64,000 nt of DNA, taken from Streptosporangium subroseum. Its GTDB lineage: Bacteria > Actinomycetota > Actinomycetes > Streptosporangiales > Streptosporangiaceae. Below are positions 53,496 through 62,800 of this stretch, in pieces (position 1 is the first letter of the stretch; each line of letters begins with the position of its first letter). Where the stretch lies: the NCBI RefSeq assembly GCF_900188345.1, contig NZ_FZOD01000010.1, forward strand, positions 62,001 to 126,000. The letters run 5' to 3'. Under the pieces are notes generated by a model. The model did no database searches. It had not been told where the DNA came from and saw only the letters and a list, made by a program, of their open reading frames with translations. Made by a program: the position numbers and the translations under genes.

Positions 53496-53887
53496 GAGCT
53501 GACCGTACCTCCCGACCCCTGCTGCCAGGGTTCTAGGAGATCACATGTCGGCCGAACCGAGGACGAGTTTCCACGGTCACGAGGCGTCGGCACGGGTGAG
53601 ACCCTGCGTTACGGCGGGTTCTGCCGGACATGCCCAATCCGATGGGCATCATTTCCGAGGGTGCGACTGCCTGTCGTATCCCCTCAGTCATGCCGGGCGA
53701 ATCCTGATTCCGGCCGTCATCCGCCGGCGGCCGGTAGCCGGGCAGCCCGGGAGGGGTGGACGGCGTTCCGGCAGCGCGATCGACAGCGTCCCGGTACTGC
53801 GGCCGGACAGCTCCCTGGCAGCGTCCTGGCAGTGAGCCGACAGTGCGATCGGACACGCTCCTCTCCATGACCACGGAGGAGAAAGTG
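53496..53887. other. gap of about 390 bases
   Basis: A + strand frame at 53545-53835 (96 residues) has AGGAG six bases upstream, but it is rich in Ser/Arg/Gly, lacks a domain and has mixed codon use. I do not call it a gene. The end of the region is the upstream part of the truncated monooxygenase. Confidence 0.4.
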
Positions 53888-54598
53888 ATGAACGACACCC
53901 AGGTACTCATCGTCGGGGCGGGGCCGACCGGGCTCACGCTCGCCATCGAGCTGGCCCGGCGCGGGGTGGGCTTCAGGATCGTGGAGAAGACCCCGGGACA
54001 CCCCGCCGGGTCACGCGGCAAGGGTCTGCGGCCGCGGACGCAGGAGGTATTCGACGACCTCGGTGTGATCGACGAGATCCTCGCCACCGGCCGGATCTAC
54101 CCGCCCATCCGCACCTACATGGGTGAGCAGGTGGTCTGGGAAGGCGTCATGCACGAGCACCGGGAGCCCGAGGCCGCCGTGCCGTACCCGATGGTCCTCA
54201 TGCAGCCGCAGTGGCGGATCGAGCGGATCATGCGTGAGCGGCTCGCCGGGCTGGGCCACCACGTGGAGCTCGGCATCGAGGCGATCGCGTTCGAGCAGGA
54301 CGAGGATGGGGTGACGGTCACTCTGAAAAGAGCCGCTCCAGACGGTGCCGCTCTTGAGGCCGCTCCTGAGAATGTCGTTCCGGAGACCGCCGCTCCTGAC
54401 GGTGCCGCCCTTGTGACCGCCGCTCCTGACGGTGCCGACGTCGAGACCGCCGCTTCTGACGGTGCCGACGTCGAGACCGCCGCTTCTGACGGTGCCCTCG
54501 TCGAGGGCGCGGACGGTGCCGCTTCCGGTGGCGTCGAGCGCGTGCGGTGTGCCTATCTCATCGGTGCGGACGGCGGGCGCAGCTCGGTGCGTAAACTG
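53888..54598 (+). pseudogene. FAD-dependent monooxygenase, 3'-truncated by a deletion
   Basis: The start ATG 53888 follows GGAGGAG. The front is a normal aromatic-ring or drug hydroxylase: VLIVGAGPTGLTLAIELARR (FAD-binding GxGxxG), then RGKGLRPRTQEVFDDLG and an inner NADPH/FAD block CAYLIGADGGRSSVRK. Then the protein should go on for more than 250 residues, but the DNA becomes the antisense of a SARP gene from about 54596. A 10-residue Ala/Asp/Gly repeat (TAAPDGADVE type) lies in a loop before CAYLIGADGG. Non-functional as an enzyme. The open frame runs on to 54892 as nonsense. Confidence 0.8.
54318..54520 (+). repeat. 30-bp coding minisatellite in the broken monooxygenase
   Basis: About five to six imperfect units, the best two reading GCTTCTGACGGTGCCGACGT and on for 30 bp. 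They encode AASDGADVET-like repeats. Confidence 0.7.
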
Positions 54599-54772
54599 CA
54601 GCGCGTTCGCCGGATTGACGGGTGGGTCGCCGGCCCAGAGGTCGTCGATCAGCCGTTCGGCGGTGATCACGCGACCGGGACTGAGGGCGAGCCTGACCAG
54701 GAGGACCCGCAGCCGCGCGCCATGGATCTCGGCGTCGCGCACGTACAGCGGTCCCAGGATCCCGATTCGCAT
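54596..54772 (-). pseudogene. SARP/AfsR-type regulator, N-terminal fragment
   Basis: From ATG 54772 the minus strand reads MRIGILGPLYVRDAEIHGAR then LRVLLVRLALSPGRVITAER and LIDDLWAGDPPVNPANALQ. This is the start of the winged-helix domain of SARP/AfsR activators. At 54596-54601 it runs into the monooxygenase DNA. The bacterial transcriptional activation domain and the rest are gone. Sequence upstream of the ATG may still hold its promoter. Confidence 0.78.
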
Positions 54773-55066
54773 AACGCACCCATTGTCTCCTTTGGTCTCC
54801 CTTTATCGGGCTATCCCGCGGAGAACAGGATCGAAGCAGGTTCTCCACCCCCGGGGGAAACCTTCGGGTTGCGGTGTTTTAGCTGCTCATGAGTGATGTA
54901 TTGCGATCTTTCAGGCGTTTCGGCGGTGCCGCCGAGGGCATCGGAACCTCCAGCGGTCGGGGAATCGGCCGCGGAACGGAGAAGGGCTCATGGAGCAGAA
55001 GCCGGGTACGCGCGCCGGATCGCCATTTTTGATCTCTTACCGAGCAGTCCATCGCTTCTGGAGGCG
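54773..55066. other. gap between SARP fragment and redox enzyme
   Basis: About 290 bases. The part from 54893 is open on the + strand in frame with the next gene but has no domain. No hairpin seen. Confidence 0.4.
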
Positions 55067-56071
55067 ATGATGCTGCTGCCCACGCCGCGGGGTCCGATCA
55101 CGGCCCTGCTCTTCGATCACCTGACGCGTCTGCCGCACCCGCTCGACCCTCTTCCCCCGTATTCCGGGGACCCGGTTCTGGGGGACGAGGATTTCCAGCT
55201 CGCGCTCTTCGCCTGCTACGAACTGCACTACCAGGGCTTCGACGGGGTGGACGACCGGTGGGAGTGGAATCCGGCGCTGCTGGCGGTGCGGGAGATCCTG
55301 GAGGGCCGGTTGGAGCACGGCCTGGCGCAGGCCGTACCGCGCCCACCTTTCACGCCACCCGCGCAGATGCGCCAGGTCCTGGCCGATCTGGTGGCCGCCG
55401 ATGATGGACCCTCCCTGGCGAGGTTCCTCCAGAAGGAGGCCGACCTCGGGCAGTTCCGCGAGTTTGTCATGCACCGGTCGATCTACCATCTCAAGGAGGC
55501 CGACCCGCACACGTGGGCGATCCCCCGGTTGCGCGGCTCCGCCAAGGCCGCGCTGGTGGAGATCCAGGCGGACGAGTACGGCGGCGGACGCGTCGAGCGG
55601 ATGCATTCGGAGCTGTTCCGGGCCACCATGCGCGGGCTGGATCTGGATGATTCCTACGGCGCCTACCTCGACCGGGTTCCGGCGATCACGCTGGCGATAT
55701 CCAATGTCATGTCCCTGTTCGGGCTCCACCGGCGGCACCGCGGAGCCCTGCTGGGACACCTCGCGGCGTTCGAGATGACCTCCTCGCTTCCCAACCGCCG
55801 GTACGGCCAGGGCCTGCGGCGGCTGGGCGGTGACGAGACGGCGGCCCGGTTCTACGACGAGCACGTGCAGGCCGACGCCGTCCACGAGCAGATCGCCGCC
55901 AACGACATGTGCGGCGGATTGACGGACGCGCAGCCGTCGCTGGCCGGGGACATCCTGTACGGCGCCGCCTGCTCACTGGCCCTTGAGCGGTTCTTCGCCG
56001 AGTACGTCCTGGGGCGCTGGCGGAAGGAGACCACGTCCCTACGGCAGGTGGGCGTCGTGACGAGTCCCTGA
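55067..56071 (+). CDS. iron-containing redox enzyme (haem-oxygenase-like diiron fold)
   Basis: Chosen starts are ATG 55067/55070, next to GGAGGCG; the open frame begins at 54893 but that part has no domain. The 334-residue protein matches the iron-containing redox enzyme family: FQLALFACYELHYQGFDGVD, WEWNP, IQADEYGGGRVERMHSELFR and YDEHVQADAVHEQIAANDMC supply the helices with Glu/His ligands for two irons. These enzymes perform oxidative cleavages or desaturation using O2. A convergent CDGSH gene next door may supply or hold an iron-sulphur cluster. Confidence 0.82.
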   Translation: MMLLPTPRGPITALLFDHLTRLPHPLDPLPPYSGDPVLGDEDFQLALFACYELHYQGFDGVDDRWEWNPALLAVREILEGRLEHGLAQAVPRPPFTPPAQMRQVLADLVAADDGPSLARFLQKEADLGQFREFVMHRSIYHLKEADPHTWAIPRLRGSAKAALVEIQADEYGGGRVERMHSELFRATMRGLDLDDSYGAYLDRVPAITLAISNVMSLFGLHRRHRGALLGHLAAFEMTSSLPNRRYGQGLRRLGGDETAARFYDEHVQADAVHEQIAANDMCGGLTDAQPSLAGDILYGAACSLALERFFAEYVLGRWRKETTSLRQVGVVTSP

Positions 56072-56138
56072 CGGATCTCGGCGATGTTCGCCAGGTGGGT
56101 GTCGTGAGGAGTCCCAACGGATTCCGGCGGTGTTCGCC
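56045..56138. repeat. 47-bp duplication of the redox enzyme's 3' end
   Basis: Copies at 56045 and 56092, both starting CAGGTGGG and sharing GTCGTGACGAGTCCC-like and GGCGGTGTTCG-like parts. The first holds the last codons and stop of the gene. Confidence 0.65.
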
Positions 56139-56252
56139 GTCTCGGAGTGCGTCGGGCGAGGTCCGTTGGCGCGGGTCGTCGGGCTCGCTCGAAAGGGCGT
56201 TCCGTCGGGTGGCGCGTCCCCTCGTCCGGTGGTGCGTCCCGAGGGTGCACCG

Positions 56253-56480
56253 TCAGTTTGGGCTGTCGGGCTCGCTGGAAGCACGGAATCCGGCGGCCTT
56301 GTGCGAGCCGTCGCAGAACGGTTTGGTCGCTGACCGGCCGCAGCGGCACAGCGCCACCGTCGTCCTGCCCGGGTCGATGGAACGCCCTTCCTGAGTCTCC
56401 AGTGTGAACGCCCCACGCAGTAGGAGGGGGCCGTCCTCACAGAGGGTTACTGTGACTGAATTATCAGGTTTTGCTTGCAT
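56253..56480 (-). CDS. CDGSH iron-sulphur domain protein
   Basis: The start is ATG 56480, giving 75 residues. The cluster-binding motif CRCGRSATKPFCDGSH supplies three Cys and one His for a [2Fe-2S] cluster. The preceding strand (RGAFTLETQEGRSI) is family-typical. It has no membrane anchor. It is convergent with the haem-oxygenase-like redox enzyme, a neighbour seen with such enzymes in actinomycetes, so electron transfer or iron supply to that enzyme is plausible. Confidence 0.88.
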   Translation of the reverse strand: MQAKPDNSVTVTLCEDGPLLLRGAFTLETQEGRSIDPGRTTVALCRCGRSATKPFCDGSHKAAGFRASSEPDSPN

Positions 56481-56694
56481 TTCTGGTGGATGCCCGGGGC
56501 GCCCGAGAAAAAACGCTGACGGGTTGAAACTTAAATGTAAGGGGCGGGGAAGCTTGCTCGGATTACCGTCGCTTGGGATCAAAATTCACTTTCCTGTATA
56601 GGTCTTTTATAGCCTTTTAGGTGTTTTGCGTATTTATGCAACGATTGGGGGTAGCGCGAATTAAGTCAGAGAGGTGCAAGTTCAGGAGGCATCG

Positions 56695-57339
56695 ATGAGT
56701 GAGTTTCCGACCGATGCGGGAGAGCGCCCGGGACAGAGCGGGGAGTTCCAAAAGACAGCTCAGCACGCCAGATCCGCCGCCGGGGAAGTAGCCGGAACCG
56801 CCAAGGAGCAGACGCAGGCAGTGGCCGGAGAAGCCAAGGAACAGGCCCGCCAGATGGTGGGGCGGTTGCGCGGCCAGGCGGGCGAGCAGGTGCACCACCA
56901 GAGCCGGCGTGCCGCCCAGGGGATCCGTCAGTGGGCCGACGACCTGTCCTCGATGAGCGAGGGAGGCAAGCCCGACTCTCCGGTGTCCGGGGTGGTGCAG
57001 CAGGTCGCCGACGGAGGGCGGCGAGTGGCGGACTACCTGGAGCAGCACGGACTGGCGGGGGCGGTGGACGAGGTTCAGAGCTTCGCACGCCGCCGTCCTG
57101 GAGCGTTCCTGGCCGGGGCGGCGGCGATGGGTTTCCTCATCGGCAGGATCGCCAAGGCGTCGGGAGGCTCCGCTTCCACGACCGCGAGTACCGGTCCGAC
57201 CACCGGCGCATCGCCGATTCCGGCCCAACCGCTGCAGTCGCCGGTCGAGCCGCCGTTCCGGACGCAGCCGCTCACGCCGGAGGAGGAGTTCGGCGGGGCC
57301 GCCGCGCCGCCGGGAGGCATGGGCGGTGAGGTCCGATGA
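56695..57339 (+). CDS. Ala/Gln-rich coiled protein, first gene of an envelope-stress cluster
   Basis: The start ATG 56695 has AGGAGG six bases upstream. The 214-residue protein begins with a long hydrophilic, Ala/Gln/Glu-rich helix (KTAQHARSAAGEVAGTAKEQ), then a helix DYLEQHGLAGAVDEVQSFAR, then a Gly-rich membrane segment (PGAFLAGAAAMGFLIGRIAK). The C-terminus is Pro-rich. It resembles the apolipoprotein-like proteins that accompany DUF1469 and DUF3618 genes in actinomycetes. The next gene overlaps by ATGA. A membrane-binding role is likely. Confidence 0.75.
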   Translation: MSEFPTDAGERPGQSGEFQKTAQHARSAAGEVAGTAKEQTQAVAGEAKEQARQMVGRLRGQAGEQVHHQSRRAAQGIRQWADDLSSMSEGGKPDSPVSGVVQQVADGGRRVADYLEQHGLAGAVDEVQSFARRRPGAFLAGAAAMGFLIGRIAKASGGSASTTASTGPTTGASPIPAQPLQSPVEPPFRTQPLTPEEEFGGAAAPPGGMGGEVR

Positions 57340-57737
57340 GTTATCCCAGCCGGCCCGACCAGCAGCCGTCATTGGGGCAACTGGTCGGCGAGATCGGGGG
57401 AGACCTGTCCAAGCTGATGCGCCAGGAACTGGTACTGGCCAAGGCAGAGATTCGCGAGGAGGCGGCAAAGGCCGGCAAAGCGGGTGGAATGCTCGGCGGA
57501 GCAGGACTGGCCGGCTACACGGCCGCCCTGTTCGGGACGCTGGCCGCGGTGTTCGGCCTGGGCCACGTCATGGACCTGGGTTGGGCCGCGCTCATCGTCA
57601 CCGTGATCTGGGCGGTGATCGGCGCGATGCTGTTCGTGACCGGACGTTCCCGGCTACGGCAGGTGTCGCCCAAGCCGGAACAGACCATGGAGACGCTCAA
57701 GGAGGATGCGCGATGGGCACGGAACCTGAAGAAATAA
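57336..57737 (+). CDS. phage-holin superfamily III/DUF1469 membrane protein
   Basis: This 133-residue protein has two or three membrane helices (about 50-75 and 80-105), after the typical front LGQLVGEIGGDLSKLMRQEL then VLAKAEIREEAAKAGK. Despite the name, it is a chromosomal family with no lysis role, usually beside DUF3618. It overlaps both neighbours, so all three are translated together. Confidence 0.85.
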   Translation: MSYPSRPDQQPSLGQLVGEIGGDLSKLMRQELVLAKAEIREEAAKAGKAGGMLGGAGLAGYTAALFGTLAAVFGLGHVMDLGWAALIVTVIWAVIGAMLFVTGRSRLRQVSPKPEQTMETLKEDARWARNLKK

Positions 57738-58384
57738 GGGCCGAGATCGACGCCACCAGGGCGGAGCTGGCCGCGGACGTAGATCGGTTCGCGGATCGGA
57801 CGAGCCCGGCGCGGATCGTGCAGCGCCGTACCAACAGGGTGCGCCAGACGATGCACTCGGTGCGTGAGCGGGTGATGGGAACCCCGGCTCACACCGCCCA
57901 CAGGGTGGGCCGGCAGGCGGGACACGCCGCCGGAACCGTTCGTGACGTCGCCGCGGGCACCGCCGGAACCGTTCGCGACGCCGCCGCCGGCACCGCTGAC
58001 ACCGTCAAGTACGGCGCGCAGCAGACAGCCCAGGTGGCACAGAAGGCGCCAGAACAGGTGATGCGGAGCACGCAGGGCAACCCGCTGGCGGCCGGAGTGA
58101 TCGCTTTCGGAGCCGGGCTTCTGGCGGCGACCCTCATTCCCGGGACCGAGGCCGAGGAGCGTGCCGCCGGGCAGCTCATGGAGCAGGCCGAAGGAGTGAT
58201 CCAGCCGGTCAAGGAAGCGGTGCAGGAGTCGGTCCAGAACCTCGGTCAGGAGGTCAAGGACGCCGGAGGACAGGCCGCGCAGCAGATCAAGGAGACCGCC
58301 ACCGAAGCCGCGCAGACCACGGGCCAGCACGCCCGTGATCAGGCTCAGCAGATGACCGACCAGACCCGCCCCAGCGATTACTAG
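57713..58384 (+). CDS. DUF3618 protein
   Basis: The start ATG 57713 has GGAGG seven bases upstream and overlaps the previous gene by 25 bp. The 223-residue protein starts with the DUF3618 helix (PEEIRAEIDATRAELAADVD). Then come repeats like AAGTAGTVRDAAAGT, one membrane segment (AGVIAFGAGLLAATLIPGT), and a long amphipathic tail rich in Ala/Gln. It probably lies on the membrane with the two proteins encoded before it. Confidence 0.82.
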   Translation: MGTEPEEIRAEIDATRAELAADVDRFADRTSPARIVQRRTNRVRQTMHSVRERVMGTPAHTAHRVGRQAGHAAGTVRDVAAGTAGTVRDAAAGTADTVKYGAQQTAQVAQKAPEQVMRSTQGNPLAAGVIAFGAGLLAATLIPGTEAEERAAGQLMEQAEGVIQPVKEAVQESVQNLGQEVKDAGGQAAQQIKETATEAAQTTGQHARDQAQQMTDQTRPSDY

Positions 58385-58395
58385 CTGTTTCGAGC

Positions 58396-58433
58396 GCTGC
58401 TGCCGTCCTCGCCGCGGGCAGGGCGGCAGCAGC
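58396..58433 (+). terminator. terminator hairpin after DUF3618 gene
   Basis: GCTGCTGCCG and CGGCAGCAGC, ten perfect base pairs with an 18-base loop. Confidence 0.7.
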
Positions 58434-58473
58434 TTTCATCGAGACAGCGGTCTCTACCGAAGACGGCGCACCC

Positions 58474-59463
58474 ATGTCGAACCACGAGATCAAACACCCA
58501 GCCGTCGGCTCCGACCGTGACCCGGGGAACGAAGCGGCACCCCAGAGTCCGACCGAGCTGCCCAAACAGTCGTGGTGGGGCGTGCTCAAACGCACCGTCA
58601 AGGAACTCCAGGAAGACCACCTCACCGACTGGGCCGCCGCCCTCACCTACTATGCGGTGCTGTCGATCTTCCCGGCGCTACTGGCCGTGGTCTCGCTGCT
58701 CGGCCTGTTCGGGGCGTCGGCCACCCAGCAGCTCATCGACAACCTCGGGGCCGTGGCCCCCGGAGCCGCGCGGCAGACCCTCAACACCGTGCTCCAATCC
58801 CTGCAGAGCAACCAGCGCGCGGCCGGGATCGCCACCATCGTGGGCATCGCCGTCGCACTCTGGTCGGCTTCGGGTTACGTGGGGGCCTTCATGCGGGCGG
58901 CCAACGTCATGTACGAGATGCCCGAAGGCCGACCCATCTGGAAGACCCTGCCGCTGCGTCTGGCGATCACCACCGTCCTGGTGATCCTGGCAGCGCTCGG
59001 CTCGGTCGCGGTCGTGTTCACCGGAGGTCTCGCCGAGCAGGCCGGCAAGCTCCTCGGAATCGGTGAAACCGCGCTGACCGTCTGGGGCGTCGTCAAATGG
59101 CCGATCCTGGTGATCATGGTGATGCTGGTGCTGGCTCTGCTGTACTGGGCGGCGCCCAACGTCGAGCATCCCGGGTTCCGCTGGCTCACCCCCGGCAGCG
59201 CCCTCGCGGTCGTGCTGTGGATCCTCGCATCGGCCGCGTTCGGCTTCTACGTGGCCAACTTCGGCTCCTACAGCAAGACCTACGCCGCCCTCGCCGGTGT
59301 CATCGTCTTCCTGATCTGGTTGTGGATCTCCAATATCGCCGTGCTGCTCGGAGTGGAGTTCGACGCCGAACTCGCTCGCGGGCGCGCCATCGAGGCGGGC
59401 AGGCCCGAGGACCAGGAGCCCTACGTCGAGCCACGTGACACCCGCAAGTTCGACAAGCGATAA
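58474..59463 (+). CDS. YihY/BrkB-family membrane protein
   Basis: This 329-residue protein has six predicted helices. It bears the family signature DWAAALTYYAVLSIFPALLA near residue 52, a middle loop with MYEMPEGRPIWKTLPLRLA and a late IWLWISNIAVLLGVEFDAEL. The front is hydrophilic. Its transport or enzymatic role is unknown (not the tRNA-processing RNase BN, as once named). It follows the DUF3618 cluster after a terminator and may be part of the same stress regulon. Confidence 0.9.
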   Translation: MSNHEIKHPAVGSDRDPGNEAAPQSPTELPKQSWWGVLKRTVKELQEDHLTDWAAALTYYAVLSIFPALLAVVSLLGLFGASATQQLIDNLGAVAPGAARQTLNTVLQSLQSNQRAAGIATIVGIAVALWSASGYVGAFMRAANVMYEMPEGRPIWKTLPLRLAITTVLVILAALGSVAVVFTGGLAEQAGKLLGIGETALTVWGVVKWPILVIMVMLVLALLYWAAPNVEHPGFRWLTPGSALAVVLWILASAAFGFYVANFGSYSKTYAALAGVIVFLIWLWISNIAVLLGVEFDAELARGRAIEAGRPEDQEPYVEPRDTRKFDKR

Positions 59464-59878
59464 CCGGTGCGCGCGAGCGCCGGGATCGAGCGGGAGTCAC
59501 CGGCGCATCGCGCCGTGCCCGGCACGGCGAGGAGGCCGGTCGACCGTACGGTGAGATCGAGAAGACGCCGAGCACTCGCCTCGGACCGGGCGAGATGCCG
59601 CGGCGCCTCGACGCGTTGCGATTCACGTGGGGCTTCCGCCTGCTCGATCCGTGCTGACCGCTCGACGCGATTCACGCGGGGCTTCCGCCTGCTCGACCCG
59701 TTCTGACCGCTCGGCGCGCCGTTTCCCGCGCTGTCGAACGATGCCTGATGACTGTCGACGATGACCGATGGTCATGGTCCGGCGTGGGCGATTATCACAT
59801 CTGCCATTGATCCGCCGTTGGCCCGGCAGTATGTTCCTCCCAACATCCGAGCACGCCTCATGTTTTGGGGGTTCTCAC
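59464..59878. other. gap before penicillin acylase
   Basis: About 415 bases with the 49-bp duplication and an AT-richer portion at 59780-59870 that probably holds the acylase promoter. No gene is supported. Confidence 0.45.
59620..59717. repeat. 49-bp tandem duplication
   Basis: Copies at 59620-59668 and 59669-59717 share GGGGCTTCCGCCTGCTCGA and flanks with few changes. Confidence 0.75.
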
Positions 59879-62800
59879 ATGCCCGCACGTCTCCGGCGGA
59901 AGATCACTGCTGCCTCCGCGGTCGCGATCCTCACGCTGGCTTCCCTCGTCGTGCCCGCATCCGCAGCGGTCTTCACCCCTGCCGACTACTGCCTCGGCGA
60001 ATGCGCGGACATCCTGCCACCCGGCGAGAACGGCAACGCGACCCTGGTCGAGATTCTCGGCAACCAGGGGTTCGGCACGATGCCGCGACACAGCGACGAC
60101 CAGCTCGGCAAGTACGCCAACCTCATCTCCGGCTACACCGGACTGACCGACGACCAGATCACCACCTTCTTCAACGACGGCTCGTTCGGCGTGCCGGCGG
60201 GGCAGGTGGAGAGCACGACCAGCCCCCGGCCGGATGTGAAGATCGTCCGTGACAAGGCGACCGGCGTCCCGCACATCACCGGGACGACCAGGCAGGGCAC
60301 GATGTTCGGCGCCGGATACGCGGGCGCGCAGGACCGCCTGTGGGTGATGGACCTGATGCGGCACGTCGGCCGTGGTGAGCTGACGCCGTTCGCCGGTGGC
60401 GCGCCGGGCAACCGCGCGCTGGAGCAGAGCGCCTGGCGGAACTCCCCCTACACCGAGGCGGACCTCCAGGGACAGATCAACAGGCTCAGGGACGGAAGCC
60501 CCCGAGGCGCGCAGCTCTACGCCGACGTGCAGGACTACGTGAGCGGGATCAACGCCTACATCGACCGCTGCATGGCGAACCGCGACTGTCCCGGCGAGTA
60601 CGTCCTGACCGGGCACATGGACGCGATCACCAACGCGGGCGGGCCCCAGGACTTCACCATGACCGACCTGATCGCGATCTCCGGAGTGATCGGCGGGCTG
60701 TTCGGCGGAGGAGGCGGCGCGGAGATGCAGTCCGCGCTGGTGCGGGTCGCGGCCCGGGCCAAGTACGGCACGGCGGCCGGTGACCAGGTCTGGTCGGCGT
60801 TCCGGGCGCAGAACGACCCGGAGGCCACGCTCACCCTGCACAACGGCCAGAGCTTCCCCTCCGGCAACGCGCCCGGCGCCACCGGGGCCGTCCTGCCCGA
60901 CCCGGGGACGGCCCCCGTGGACATCACCGAGAACGAGACCGGATCGGCCACCGCCTCGGCCACCGCTTCGGCTCCTGCCGCGAAGGGCGTGCTCGAAGGG
61001 ATGCTCGTCGACAACTCCAAGCCCGGCATGTCCAATGCCGTGGTGGTGTCGGCGGCCAAGTCGGCGTCCGGGCATCCGGTCGCGGTGTTCGGCCCGCAGA
61101 CGGGCTACTTCGCCCCCCAGCTGCTCATGCTGCAGGAGATCTCCGGACCCGGCATCCAGGCACGCGGCGCGGCGTTCTCCGGGCTCAACTTCTACGTGCT
61201 GCTCGGCCGGGGCGCGGACTACGCCTGGAGCGCGACCTCCAGCGGCCAGGACATCACCGACACCTACGCCCTCCAGCTCTGTGACCCGGGCGGCGGCACG
61301 GTGACCAAGGAGTCGAAGTACTACCTCTACCACGGCGTCTGCATGGCGATGGAGACGCTGAAGAAGACGAACGCGTGGAAGCCCAGCACCGCCGACGCCA
61401 CCGCCGCCGGTTCCTACGATCTGGTGGTGGAGCGGACGAAGTACGGGCTGGTGAGCTGGCGCGGCACCGTCGGCGGGCAGCCCACCGCCTTCGCCACCCT
61501 GCGGTCGACGTACCAGCACGAGGCCGACTCGGCGATCGGGTTCCAGATGTTCAACGAGACGGCCCAGATGGGTGACGCGGCGGCGTTCACGAACTCCGCC
61601 TCCAACATCGGCTTCGCGTTCAACTGGTTCTACGTGAACTCCTCCGACGCGGCGTACTTCATGTCGGGCAACGACCCGGTCAGGTCCGCGGTCTCCGACC
61701 CGAACCTCCCGATGCCGGCCGACGCGGCCCACGAGTGGGCGGGCTTCGACCCGTCCACCAATACCGCGACGTACAAGGCTCCCGCCACCCACCCGCAGAC
61801 GGCCGACCAGGACTACCTCGTCAGCTGGAACAACAAGCAGGCCAAGGACTACGGCGCCGCGGACGGCAACTTCAGCTTCGGGCCGGTTCAACGGGCCGAC
61901 CTGCTGGACGCCCCGGTCAAGGCGGCCCTGTCCGGATCCGGCAAGCTCGACCGGGCGGGCACCGTGAAAATCATGGCCGAGGCCGCCACGACCGACCTGC
62001 GTGGCAAGAAGGTCCTGCCCGACCTGCTCCGAGTGATCAACAGCGCGACCGTGACCGACCCGGCACTCGCCTCGGCGGTCTCCAAGCTGTCCGCCTGGGC
62101 GGCGTCGGGAGCCAGGAGGCTCGAAACCTCACAGGGCAGCAAGGCCTACACGAACGCCGACGCGATCCGCGCGTTCGACGCGTGGTGGCCGAAGCTCGTC
62201 AACGCGCAGTTCAAGCCCGGCCTGGGCGCCGGGCTGTACCAGTCGCTGGTCAACGCCCTGCAGATCAACGAGTCGCCCTCCGGCCACCAGCAGGGCGACC
62301 TCTCCAGCCTGCCCACCTCCGCGAACGAGGCCCAGACGCACAAGGGCTCGTCGTTCCAGTACGGCTGGTGGGGCTACGTGAGCAAGGACGTCCGGTCCGT
62401 GCTCGGCGACCCGGTCACCGGTCCGCTGCCCAGCAAGTACTGCGGGGACGGCACGGTGGCGGGCTGCCGTACGGTCCTGCTGAACAGCCTGTCGGCGGCG
62501 CTCGCCGAACCCGCGGCGACGACCTACCCGGCGGACGACGCGTGCTCGGCGGGCGACCAGTGGTGCGCCGACTCCGTCCGGCAGTCGCCGCTCGGCGGGA
62601 TCAAGCAGTCGCTGATCTCCTGGCAGAACCGGCCGACCTACCAGCAGGTCGTGTCGTTCCCCGCTCACCGCGGTGACCCGATCGCCAACCTGGCGAGCGG
62701 GGGAACGGTGAAGGCGTCCGAATCCCAGCTCTTCTACCCGGCGAGCGCGGCCGTCGACGGCGACCCGACGACCCGCTGGGGGAGCGGGTGGAACGACAAC

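Noticed and set aside
53545..53835. 96-residue + strand frame with a good ribosome-binding site
   Set aside because: Composition (Ser/Arg/Gly), weak codon bias and no similarity. It could be a decayed gene start but is not supportable.
57336..57737. Evidence for a prophage from the holin-family gene
   Set aside because: The DUF1469/holin III gene is beside DUF3618, a normal chromosomal arrangement. No other phage genes are present.
59858..61891. Long minus-strand open frame (677 codons) opposite the penicillin acylase
   Set aside because: It is antisense to a domain-supported gene, with Arg/Gly/Val/His bias and no family.
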